Shown here: in pieces, positions 8,284 to 16,037 of the stretch
Layout of the letters: each line of letters begins with the position of its first letter
Numbering within the stretch: the stretch's first letter is position 1
Assembly (NCBI RefSeq): GCF_014203365.1
Contig: NZ_JACHIS010000001.1
Coordinates: 5,518,001-5,582,000 of the forward strand
From: Actinoalloteichus hymeniacidonis
GTDB lineage: Bacteria; Actinomycetota; Actinomycetes; Mycobacteriales; Pseudonocardiaceae
DNA: 64,000 nucleotides
Direction: 5' to 3'
Translations under genes and position numbers: made by a program
Notes under the pieces: generated by a model
Told to the model about the DNA's origin: nothing
Database searches by the model: none
The model's input: the letters and a program-made list of their open reading frames with translations, nothing else

Positions 8284-9657
8284 TCACGGACGACCCGCGA
8301 TGAAACCCAACACATCCTGTCGAGTGACCACGCCCGCGGGCTTGCCATCGACGAGCACCAGGGCACCGTCCGCATCGGACAGCGCCGACATCGCCTTGCC
8401 GACCGGTTCGCCCGCACCGATCGTCGGCAGTGCCTTCGACATGTGCTGTTCCACCCGATCCGCCAGCTGGGCCCGACCCGCGAACAGCGCGTCCAACAGC
8501 TCGCGTTCGTTGACCGCACCGGAGACCTCGGCCGCCATCACCGGCGGTTCCGCGTTGACCACCGGCATCTGCGAGACACCGAACTCGCGCAGCACCGCGA
8601 CCGCCTCCGCGACCGTCTCGTTGGGGTGCGCGTGGATCAGGTCCGGGATGGTGCCGTCCTTGCGGCGCAGCACATCGCCGACGGTGGCGCCCGCGTGGTC
8701 GGGCGAGAGGAAACCGTAGGAGGCCATCCAGGAGTCGTCGAAGACCTTCGACAGATAGCCGCGTCCGCCATCGGGCAACAGCACGACGATGACCGCGTCC
8801 GGGCCCTCGCGCCGGGCCACCTCCAGGGCGGCGGCAGCGGCCATCCCGCAGGAACCGCCGACCAGCAGGGCCTCCTCGCGGGCCAGCCTGCGGGTGACGT
8901 CGAAGGAGTCGCCGTCGGAGATCGCGATGATCTCGTCGCAGCTCTCCCGGTCGTAGGTGGTGGGCCAGAAGTCCTCGCCGACGCCTTCCACCAGGTAGGG
9001 CCGACCGCTTCCACCCGAGTAGACCGAGCCGACCGGGTCGGCGCCGATGATCTTGACTCGACCGCCGGAGACCTCCTTGAGGTAGCGCCCGGTGCCCGAG
9101 ATGGTGCCGCCCGTGCCGATACCGGCGACGAAGTGGGTGATCCGCCCCTCAGTCTGCTTCCACAGCTCGGGGCCGGTGGTCGCATAGTGCGAGGCCGGGT
9201 TCTCCACGTTGGCGTACTGATTCGGCTTCCACGCACCCGGCGTCTCGCGGACGATCCGGTCGGAGACGTTGTAGTAGGAGTCTGGGTGCTCCGGGGCCAC
9301 GGCCGTCGGGCAGACGACGACCTCGGCGCCATAGGCCTTGAGCACGTTGCGCTTGTCCTCGCTGACCTTGTCAGGACAGACGAAGATGCAGTGGTAACCA
9401 CGCTGCTGGGCGAACATCGCCAGGCCGACACCGGTGTTGCCGGAGGTCGGTTCGACGATGGTCCCACCCGGCTTGAGCTCACCGGACTTCTCGGCTGCCT
9501 CGACCATCCGCAGCGCGATGCGGTCCTTCACGCTCCCGCCGGGGTTGAAGTACTCGACCTTGGCCAGCACCAGCGGCTCAAGTCCGTGCGACAACGCCCC
9601 CAGTCGAACCAGGGGGGTGTTGCCCACCAGGTCCGTCACATGCTCGGCGTACTCCAT
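8284..9657 (-). CDS. cbs: cystathionine beta-synthase
   Basis: A 457-residue PLP enzyme that condenses homocysteine and serine to cystathionine, the first step from methionine to cysteine. The PLP lysine is in NPGGSVKDRIAL, the substrate loop in PTSGNTGVGLA, and the phosphate-binding glycine loop in GIGTGGTISGTGRY. About 130 C-terminal residues form two CBS modules (VGDVLRRKDGTIPDLIHAHP ... and SKALPTIGAGEPVGKAMSAL), a regulatory tail. Strand and spacing match the transsulfuration cluster with metB. A TAGGCT -10 lies 41 bases upstream of the ATG; AGAGG in the leader is a weak ribosome binding site. Confidence 0.94.
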   Translation of the reverse strand: MEYAEHVTDLVGNTPLVRLGALSHGLEPLVLAKVEYFNPGGSVKDRIALRMVEAAEKSGELKPGGTIVEPTSGNTGVGLAMFAQQRGYHCIFVCPDKVSEDKRNVLKAYGAEVVVCPTAVAPEHPDSYYNVSDRIVRETPGAWKPNQYANVENPASHYATTGPELWKQTEGRITHFVAGIGTGGTISGTGRYLKEVSGGRVKIIGADPVGSVYSGGSGRPYLVEGVGEDFWPTTYDRESCDEIIAISDGDSFDVTRRLAREEALLVGGSCGMAAAAALEVARREGPDAVIVVLLPDGGRGYLSKVFDDSWMASYGFLSPDHAGATVGDVLRRKDGTIPDLIHAHPNETVAEAVAVLREFGVSQMPVVNAEPPVMAAEVSGAVNERELLDALFAGRAQLADRVEQHMSKALPTIGAGEPVGKAMSALSDADGALVLVDGKPAGVVTRQDVLGFIAGRP

Positions 9658-9697
9658 CTCAACCGGCCTCTTTCGTCGTCATCGAGATCGAAGGCGA

Positions 9698-9703
9698 GCC
9701 TAG
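9698..9703 (-). promoter_or_regulatory. cbs -10 box
   Basis: TAGGCT on the minus strand, 41 bases upstream of the cbs ATG, matches the actinobacterial sigma-A -10 consensus. It is preceded by two tandem copies of GGTTGCTC nine bases apart. Confidence 0.55.
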
Positions 9704-9821
9704 AGCAACCGGAGCAACCCGCCGGATCCCGCTGGCACACATCGCTCGTTGGGTAAAACGACAGATCGTGTTCGACCGGAACGGGGATGATGAGGGGGAA
9801 ACTTGAACGGGGAGCTGGTTG

Positions 9822-10811
9822 ATGTTGATACCGAGAGTGGTGCGAGGCGCCGCGCTCGCGGCGGGGGCGTTGGGCGGACTGACCGGCGTCGCCTACGGAC
9901 TGTTGACGGGACAGTCCAAGCAGGCACGGAAGGTGATCGGGATTCCCACCACCGATCCGTTCCGTGCCGATGGGATCTACCTGCCCGACGGTTCCGGGCC
10001 GATCGACCCGGCGGCCTTCGGGCTGCCGGAGCAGCGGGAGCCGCGCGCGGGCTGCCTGACCGAGGAGGAGACCTCGGGCCCGAGGACGCTGGGGCGCGAG
10101 GATGTCCTGTCCTTCGGCGTGCTCGGCGACTCCTCGGCGGCCGGACTCGGCGTGAGCGTCGCGGCCGAGCTGCCCGGGGTGCTGATGGCGATCGGTCTGG
10201 CCGAGGAATCGGAACGGCCGGTGCGGCTGCGGACCTACGCCGTCAGCGGTTCCACGAGCCTGGACCTGGCGGGCCAGGTCGATGAGGCGCTGACCGATCC
10301 GCCGGACGTCGCGTTGATCATCATCGGCGCGAACGACGTCACGACCCAATTGCCGGTGCGCACCTCGACCGCGCTGCTGGGCGTCGGTGTCGAGCGGCTG
10401 CGCGCCGCAGGGATCGGGGTGACGGTCGGCACCTGCCCCGATCTGGGCGCCATCCGACCCATCGCGCAGCCGCTGCGCTCGATCGTGCGGAGCTGGAGCC
10501 TCGCGCTGTCCAAGGCACAGCGCGACGAGGTCGAGCGGGCCGGTGGCATCGCCGTGCCGTTGGCGGACTTGCTTTCCCCGGAGTTCCTGACCCGACCGAC
10601 GGAACTGTTCAGCGCCGACCGCTTCCACCCGTCGGCCGCCGGCTACGAGACCGCCGCGGCGATCCTGCTGCCCGCGCTGTGCACCGCGGCGGGGATCTGG
10701 GACGGCGGCCCGCTGCCCAGGACGTCGATCCGCTCGGCGGCCGCCGAGGCCAGAAGACCGACGAGTCGGATCGTCCAACGGTTGAACAGGCGGTTCGGCC
10801 GCAATCGTTGA
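9822..10811 (+). CDS. SGNH/GDSL-type hydrolase, membrane-anchored or secreted
   Basis: A 329-residue esterase-fold protein. The first 30 residues are hydrophobic (VVRGAALAAGALGGLTGVAYG) and act as a signal or anchor. SGNH blocks are clear: block I FGVLGDSSAAGLG (catalytic Ser), block III IIIGANDVT (Gly/Asn), and block V DRFHPSAAGY (catalytic Asp and His). GGGGAG precedes the ATG by seven bases; a TTG directly before it is a less likely start. It is divergent from cbs and upstream of the thiolase, the arrangement of Rv1075c. The natural ester substrate is unknown; lipid or cell-wall acyl groups are plausible. Confidence 0.88.
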   Translation: MLIPRVVRGAALAAGALGGLTGVAYGLLTGQSKQARKVIGIPTTDPFRADGIYLPDGSGPIDPAAFGLPEQREPRAGCLTEEETSGPRTLGREDVLSFGVLGDSSAAGLGVSVAAELPGVLMAIGLAEESERPVRLRTYAVSGSTSLDLAGQVDEALTDPPDVALIIIGANDVTTQLPVRTSTALLGVGVERLRAAGIGVTVGTCPDLGAIRPIAQPLRSIVRSWSLALSKAQRDEVERAGGIAVPLADLLSPEFLTRPTELFSADRFHPSAAGYETAAAILLPALCTAAGIWDGGPLPRTSIRSAAAEARRPTSRIVQRLNRRFGRNR

Positions 10812-10922
10812 TGCGAGCAGGCCGGGAACGCCGGAGCCGCCGCGCCACCCGAGCCGGTCGACTGAACGCCTGGAACGACAACGACGTCGCTCCGGTGGCC
10901 GCGCTCACACCACGGCAGGCCG

Positions 10923-10954
10923 AAAAGTCCTACTCTTCAGTAACAAGGACTTTT
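10923..10954. promoter_or_regulatory. nested inverted repeat upstream of thiolase gene
   Basis: AAAAGTCC and GGACTTTT form a perfect 8-bp inverted repeat around a 16-base spacer that itself contains TACT-CTTC-AGTA. It lies 28 bases before the thiolase start, with the AAGGAG ribosome site between. It may be an operator for a TetR/MarR-type regulator or a leader hairpin. Confidence 0.45.
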
Positions 10955-10982
10955 CTCTCGTGGGGACAAAGGAGTTTCCGTC

Positions 10983-12203
10983 ATGCCAGAGGCCGTGATC
11001 GTCGCCGCCGCCCGCTCCCCCATCGGCCGGGCCCGCAAGGGCTCGCTGATCGACCTCCGCCCGGACGACCTCACCGCGCAGATCGTCTCGGCCGCGCTGG
11101 CCCAGGTCCCGGAGATCAACCCCGCCGAGGTCGACGACCTCCTGCTCGGCTGCGGGCTGCCCGGCGGCGAGCAGGGCTTCAACATGGCCCGGGTCGTCGC
11201 GGTGCTGCTCGGCCAGGACACGCTGCCGGGGACCACCGTCACCCGCTACTGCGCATCGAGCCTGCAGACCACCCGGATGGCCATGCACGCCATCCGGGCC
11301 GGCGAGGGCGACACGTTCATCAGCGCGGGCGTCGAGACCGTCTCGCGCTATCCCAAGGGAAACTCCGACAGCTGGCCGGACACGATGAACCCGGTCTTCG
11401 GCGAGGCGATCGCCCGAGGTGAGGCCGCCGCCGAGCAGGGCGCGCAGGAGTGGCACGACCCTCGCGAGTCCGGTGGGATCCCCGACGTCTACATGGCGAT
11501 GGGCCAGACCGCCGAGAACCTCGCGCTGGCCAAGGGAATCAGCCGCCAGGAGATGGACGAGTTCGGCGTCCGCTCGCAGAACCTCGCCGAGCAGGCCGGG
11601 ACGAACGGCTTCTGGGCCAGCGACATCACGCCGGTGACCCTGCCCAACGGCACGGTGGTTTCCGCCGATGACGGGCCGAGGGCGGGCGTCACCTACGAGG
11701 GCGTCTCCGCGCTCAAACCGGTGTTCCGCCCGAACGGCCGGGTCACCGCGGGCAACTGCTGTCCGCTCAACGACGGTGCGGCGGCGGTGATCATCACCAG
11801 CGACGAGAAGGCCCGCAGGCTGGGACTCACCCCGTTGGCGCGGATCGTGTCCACCGGGTTGTCGGCGCTGTCCCCGGAGATCATGGGACTCGGCCCGGTG
11901 GAGGCGTCCCGGCAGGCGCTGGCTCGCGCGGGTATGACGATCGACGACATCGACCTGGTGGAGATCAACGAGGCCTTCGCAGCCCAGGTCATCCCGTCGT
12001 ACCAGGAGTTGGGCATCCCGCTGGAGAAGCTCAACGTCAATGGGGGCGCGATCGCCGTCGGTCATCCCTTCGGCAGCACCGGAGCCAGGATCACGACGAC
12101 GCTGCTGAACTCGCTGCGCTTCCACGACAAGCAGATCGGCCTGGAGACGATGTGTGTCGGCGGCGGCCAGGGCATGGCGATGGTCATCGAACGGCTGTCC
12201 TGA
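10983..12203 (+). CDS. fadA: acetyl-CoA C-acyltransferase (thiolase)
   Basis: A 406-residue thiolase catalysing the thiolytic cleavage step of fatty-acid beta-oxidation or the reverse condensation of acyl-CoA units. The nucleophilic cysteine is in TVTRYCASSLQTT; the C-terminal base pair is in GGAIAVGHPFGSTGAR (His) and METMCVGGGQGMA-like segment ETMCVGGGQGMAMV (Cys). Full family length. AAGGAG is nine bases upstream of the ATG. It stands alone on the plus strand; an inverted repeat in its leader may be an operator. Its position next to the SGNH gene matches fadA3 in M. tuberculosis. Chain-length preference is not readable. Confidence 0.93.
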   Translation: MPEAVIVAAARSPIGRARKGSLIDLRPDDLTAQIVSAALAQVPEINPAEVDDLLLGCGLPGGEQGFNMARVVAVLLGQDTLPGTTVTRYCASSLQTTRMAMHAIRAGEGDTFISAGVETVSRYPKGNSDSWPDTMNPVFGEAIARGEAAAEQGAQEWHDPRESGGIPDVYMAMGQTAENLALAKGISRQEMDEFGVRSQNLAEQAGTNGFWASDITPVTLPNGTVVSADDGPRAGVTYEGVSALKPVFRPNGRVTAGNCCPLNDGAAAVIITSDEKARRLGLTPLARIVSTGLSALSPEIMGLGPVEASRQALARAGMTIDDIDLVEINEAFAAQVIPSYQELGIPLEKLNVNGGAIAVGHPFGSTGARITTTLLNSLRFHDKQIGLETMCVGGGQGMAMVIERLS

Positions 12204-12240
12204 CGACTGCCGTCCGCCTCACCTGAGGACCTGCACAGAC

Positions 12241-12275
12241 AAGAAGAGCCGTCCCGATTCGGGACGGCTCTTCTT
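12241..12275. terminator. bidirectional hairpin between fadA and BI-1 gene
   Basis: A perfect 16-bp stem (AAGAAGAGCCGTCCCG and complement) with a 3-base loop lies between convergent genes. The A-rich and T-rich arms serve as tails in both directions. Confidence 0.93.
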
Positions 12276-12287
12276 CAGCTGGTCAGC

Positions 12288-13067
12288 TTACTCGTTGAAG
12301 TACGAGAGCAGGCGCAGGATCTCGATGTAGAGCCAGACCAGCGTCACGGTCAGACCGAACGCGACCTGCCAGGCGTACACCGAGGGGGTGCCCTGCTGGA
12401 TCATGTCGTCGGCGGCCTTGAAGTCGAGCAGGAACACGAAGGCCGCGATGCCGATGCAGACCAGGCTGAAGATGATGGCCATCGTGCTGCCGTCGCGCAG
12501 GCCCATGCCGCCGGGGACGAAGAAGCCCGCGACCAGGTTGGCCAGCATCAGGACGACGACACCGATCATGGCGCCGAAGATCCAGCGGGTCAGCTTCGGG
12601 GTGACGCGGATGGCGCCGGTCTTGTAGACGACCAGCATTCCGGCGAAGACACCGATGGTGCCCACCACGGCCTGGCTGACGATCGCGCCGCCTCCCGGGG
12701 CGAAGCTCGCCACCAAGCCGCTGAGCGCGCCGAACAGCATGCCCTCGGCCACCGCGTACAGCAGGATCAGCACCGGGCTCGGCTTGCGCTTGAACGCGTT
12801 GACGAAACCGAGGATCAGGCCGGCGATCAGGCCGGGAATAGCCAGGAAGTACGCGCCACTCAACGCGGTCAGCACCGCCGTGATCACCAGCACGCCCAGC
12901 GTCATGCCGGTCTTGGTGACGACGTCGTCGATGGTCATGGGCCGGTCGGCCACCACCGGCGGGCCCTGCTGCTGGCCGTAGCCCTGCGGCTGGCCGTAGC
13001 CGTCGAAGTTCGCGTAGCCGCCGCCGCTGGGCAGGTTGCGGAACGCGGGATTGCTGGTTGTGCGCAC
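12288..13067 (-). CDS. Bax inhibitor-1/YccA family membrane protein
   Basis: A 259-residue integral membrane protein. About 45 N-terminal residues are cytosolic and Gly/Gln-rich (GYGQPQGYGQQQGPP), then DRPMTIDDVVTKTGMTLGVL leads into seven hydrophobic helices, with the late VAFGLTVTLVWLYIEILRLL typical of the BI-1 family. Family members are proposed calcium or proton leak channels linked to stress survival; the role in actinobacteria is unclear. The start is GTG at 13067 with a strong AGGAGG five bases upstream. A 22-bp inverted repeat lies about 72 bases upstream of the start. Confidence 0.9.
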   Translation of the reverse strand: MRTTSNPAFRNLPSGGGYANFDGYGQPQGYGQQQGPPVVADRPMTIDDVVTKTGMTLGVLVITAVLTALSGAYFLAIPGLIAGLILGFVNAFKRKPSPVLILLYAVAEGMLFGALSGLVASFAPGGGAIVSQAVVGTIGVFAGMLVVYKTGAIRVTPKLTRWIFGAMIGVVVLMLANLVAGFFVPGGMGLRDGSTMAIIFSLVCIGIAAFVFLLDFKAADDMIQQGTPSVYAWQVAFGLTVTLVWLYIEILRLLSYFNE

Positions 13068-13138
13068 CTGATCCTCCTGGAAACGTGCTCACGCTTTACC
13101 GGGTTCAACGGCCGAACGGGTCGTCGGGTTCCCGCAAT

Positions 13139-13160
13139 CGAGTAAAAGCTACTTTACTCG
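13139..13160. promoter_or_regulatory. inverted repeat overlapping probable BI-1 promoter
   Basis: CGAGTAAA and TTTACTCG form an 8-bp perfect inverted repeat with a 6-base centre. On the minus strand the centre includes TAGCTT, which fits a -10 box for the BI-1 gene, so a protein bound here would occlude the promoter. Confidence 0.45.
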
Positions 13161-13611
13161 CCGGGCCGGCCGAGTCGAGCCGCCGGTAAGCGGCCGACGG
13201 CGCCGAGACCCACGTCACCCGCCCGTGACCTGGTTGTTGCCAGCTGGATGCGAGGCAGCGCAGCGTGCCGCTCCCCACGCCGCCGGTCGTGGCGTTACTC
13301 CGCCATCACGGTGACATTCGGCGAGGATCCGGTGACCCGCCGCCAGTGCTGATCTTGGAAAACTTCCTTCTAAAGGCGGCTTGCGACACGGGGAGTAATC
13401 AGACGAGCATCACAGCGTCTCTGCATGGTGGCGTCGTGTGTCGACGTTCGAAGGGCGTCGACCGATCCCCATCGACGCACAACCCGCCGATGGGCCCGAC
13501 CACTCGATGCCACCTCGAACCAGCTGCACCCGTCGTCCGCCGGGCTTTTCGACGGCGACGGCGACGGCCGATCAGCGACGACATGACCAGCAGCGCACGC
13601 AAGGAGAATTC
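13161..13611. other. intergenic stretch without a recognised gene
   Basis: About 450 bases between the BI-1 gene and the surface-protein gene. Open frames here lack ribosome sites and coding-like composition. It must hold the promoter of the surface-protein operon; no clear hexamer pair was found. Confidence 0.5.
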
Positions 13612-15114
13612 ATGCGGAGGAGAGTGGTCGCCGGTCTAGCCGGCATCTCGATGCTGACCGCCGTGGGACTGGCTGCGGTGCCAGGCACGGCGACCGCAGA
13701 AGTTGAGGAGGGACTCGGCTACCAGACCGCACCTCAGCCCTACCTGCACAAGCCGCAGGACTACGACTGGGTCGGGTCGTACCTGTGGAACGGAGAGCAC
13801 GTCTGGTGTGTGCAGTACGCATTCCGTGCACCGGACTCCAACGAGGAGTACGTCGACGGCGATGATCTGCTGACCAAGTGGGGCGACCCGCTCGACCCGC
13901 AGATCGCCTCGAACATCTCCTATCTATTGCTGCGTTACAGCGGTACCGAGTCCAACGACGAGTCGGCGGCGCTGGCCCATCTGATGCACAGCTGGACCGC
14001 CGCGCCCCGTGAGGGTCACGACGACCTCAATCCGAACAACGAGTACACGACCATCGGCTACGACATCGACTTCCACTACAACGAGCTTCCCGAATCCACC
14101 CGACTCGTGATCGACCACATGCAGGCCGACGCAGAGATCAATCGGGGCCCTTGGACCGTCGAGATGGCCGCCCCGGAGGGCGACCAGATCATCGGGACGC
14201 CGGATTCGTGGCAGGTCGATGTACTGAACACCGCAGGCGTCGGCGTCGGCGGCATTCCGGTGGAGTTGCAGCTCACCGATGCCGAACTCGCCGAGCCCGA
14301 GATCGTCGAGCCGCCCAGGACGGTCCTGCTCCAGAAGGAGGACCTCGAAGGCGACGAGGACGGCACCACGACCCAGTATCTGAACACGCCGGAGGACGGC
14401 TCGCCGCTGGTCTTCGACGTGGTTCCGACCGGGCCGAACCCGTCGGTGGTCGCCAACGTCCAGACGCCCGCGGCACAGCCGCAGGTTCGGGTGCCACCGG
14501 ACGCGGGCAACAACGTCCAGCGGGTGGTGACCACCGGGGGCGAGGACACCGTGACGGTCGAGGCGGCCCTGGAGGCACGTACCGCCCCTGGCATCGTCGA
14601 GGTGTCCAAGGTGGACGCCGCCACCGGATTGGCCGTCGCGGATGTCTCGCTGCGGATCACCGGAGCCGACGAGGTGACGCCCGCCATCCGACAGGACGGC
14701 GAGCCGCTGGTCGGCGACGACGGTGAACCGTTGGTCGTCATCACCGACGCGGAGGGCAAGGCCGTCATCGAGGATCTCCAGACACCACAGGAGATCTGTC
14801 TCATCGAGACGGCGGCACCTCCGGGATACGAGGAGGAGTTCGACCCGAACGATCCGCCGACTGCGTGTGGCACGGTGGAACCGGGTCAGACACTGAGTCT
14901 GTCCATCGCCAATCAGCCCAATCCGACACCCACCGTGCCGAGCACCATTCCGGCCGGTGACGTCGGTGCGGGCGTGACCACCGCTTCGGCCTCGACCACT
15001 CAGACGAACCCGGCCGCCCTGGCCGGACTCGGCGCGTTGGTCGTGATCGGCGCTACGCTGACAGGACTCGTCTGGCACCGCAGACTCGCCGGACGGGACA
15101 GCCGACGACAGTAG
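13612..15114 (+). CDS. surface-anchored protein with SpaA-type prealbumin domain, sortase substrate
   Basis: A 500-residue exported protein. Residues 1-30 are a Sec signal peptide (MRRRVVAGLAGISMLTAVGL, ending TATA). The N-terminal domain has a single cysteine in EHVWCVQYAF, a setting reminiscent of thioester adhesin domains. A SpaA-like pilin domain follows near residue 325 (GIVEVSKVDAATGLAVADVS to SLSIANQP), with Lys and Asn suited to an isopeptide bond. The C terminus has a Thr/Pro linker with STIPAGD, a hydrophobic helix (AALAGLGALVVIGATLTGLV) and an Arg-rich tail: a sorting signal of non-classical sequence. AAGGAG is five bases before the ATG. A sortase gene follows directly. Confidence 0.8.
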   Translation: MRRRVVAGLAGISMLTAVGLAAVPGTATAEVEEGLGYQTAPQPYLHKPQDYDWVGSYLWNGEHVWCVQYAFRAPDSNEEYVDGDDLLTKWGDPLDPQIASNISYLLLRYSGTESNDESAALAHLMHSWTAAPREGHDDLNPNNEYTTIGYDIDFHYNELPESTRLVIDHMQADAEINRGPWTVEMAAPEGDQIIGTPDSWQVDVLNTAGVGVGGIPVELQLTDAELAEPEIVEPPRTVLLQKEDLEGDEDGTTTQYLNTPEDGSPLVFDVVPTGPNPSVVANVQTPAAQPQVRVPPDAGNNVQRVVTTGGEDTVTVEAALEARTAPGIVEVSKVDAATGLAVADVSLRITGADEVTPAIRQDGEPLVGDDGEPLVVITDAEGKAVIEDLQTPQEICLIETAAPPGYEEEFDPNDPPTACGTVEPGQTLSLSIANQPNPTPTVPSTIPAGDVGAGVTTASASTTQTNPAALAGLGALVVIGATLTGLVWHRRLAGRDSRRQ

Positions 15115-15123
15115 GCGGTCGGA

Positions 15124-15933
15124 GTGTCCTCCAGCTCAGAATCCACCACTCCCGGCGCGCGGCGACGCGCGGCGGGAGTGGTGGGCGTGGGCGGTGCCGT
15201 CGGCATCGCCGGACTGCTCATCTTCGGTCCGACGACGACGCCGGTGCCCGGAACGCCCCACGCCATCGAACAGCCGAGGTCCAGTGTGCTGGGCCATAAT
15301 CTCGCGCTCCCCGGAGCCGCCGAGGTGCGCTTCGGGGTTCCCGCCGAACAGCCGGTCACCGACGAGACCGTCGAGCCGGACGTGGAGCAGACGGCCGAGA
15401 TCGAGCCGCCGCCTCCGCCGCCACCATCTCCGCCGCCCGCACCGCAGGCCGCGCCGGATCCGCCTGCGCAGGATGCCCCGGCGGGCGTCGCCCAGCGCCC
15501 CGGCACGATCCGCCTGCCGCAGGGCGGCACCGCCGACCTGGTCCGCCAAGAGGTCGGCGCCGATCGAGTGCTGCCCGTTCCGGATGGCATCAACGAGGCC
15601 ACCTGGTGGGGCAGCGGACTCGGTGCGAACGCGGGCGCGGCCGTCTTCGCAGGCCACGTCAACTGGCAGGGCAGCCGAGGCCCCTTCGCCGAACTGTGGG
15701 AATCGCGGATCGGCAACGAGGTCTCGGTGATGGACCGCGACGGCCGCGAATGGCGGTACTCGGTCTCCGAGGTGTACACGGTCCACAAGGACGATCTCCC
15801 GGCCAGGGCCGCGGCCCTGTTCGGTCAGGACGGACCACATCGGATCGTCCTGGTGACCTGTGGCGGTCGTTGGCAGGGCGGCGCGCTCGGCTACGAGGAG
15901 AACCGCATCGTGGTCGCCACCCCGGTCGCCTGA
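15124..15933 (+). CDS. class E/F-type sortase
   Basis: A 269-residue membrane-anchored transpeptidase. An N-terminal helix (VVGVGGAVGIAGLLIFG) is followed by a Pro-rich stalk (residues about 90-120) and the sortase barrel. Catalytic residues are the His of AVFAGHVNW, the Cys of IVLVTCGGRW and the Arg of YEENRIVVATP. GTG at 15124 is the start; AGGCGG, overlapping the stop codon of the preceding gene, is six bases upstream. Only nine bases separate the genes, so this enzyme is probably dedicated to anchoring the SpaA-type protein. Whether it polymerises it into a fibre is unknown. Confidence 0.87.
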   Translation: MSSSSESTTPGARRRAAGVVGVGGAVGIAGLLIFGPTTTPVPGTPHAIEQPRSSVLGHNLALPGAAEVRFGVPAEQPVTDETVEPDVEQTAEIEPPPPPPPSPPPAPQAAPDPPAQDAPAGVAQRPGTIRLPQGGTADLVRQEVGADRVLPVPDGINEATWWGSGLGANAGAAVFAGHVNWQGSRGPFAELWESRIGNEVSVMDRDGREWRYSVSEVYTVHKDDLPARAAALFGQDGPHRIVLVTCGGRWQGGALGYEENRIVVATPVA

Positions 15934-15964
15934 CGCTGCAATAGCGCTTCCGCCCGGCTGGATT

Positions 15965-16005
15965 CGCCGCAGGGCCCCGAAAAGCCCTGCGGCGCATTCG
16001 GGGCC
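15965..16005. terminator. overlapping hairpins between sortase and GT87 genes
   Basis: CGCCGCAGGGC pairs with GCCCTGCGGCG (11 bp, 8-base loop). GGCCCCGA inside it can instead pair with TCGGGGCC at 15998-16005, followed by TTCTCT. The two folds exclude each other; either can end transcription between these convergent genes. Confidence 0.75.
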
Positions 16006-16037
16006 TTCTCTAGGAACGATTCGCCCGGTGCGCGGGC

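Noticed and set aside
6751-9800. SAM riboswitch upstream of metB or cbs
   Set aside because: metB appears leaderless and the cbs leader is only about 35-40 bases, too short for a SAM aptamer.
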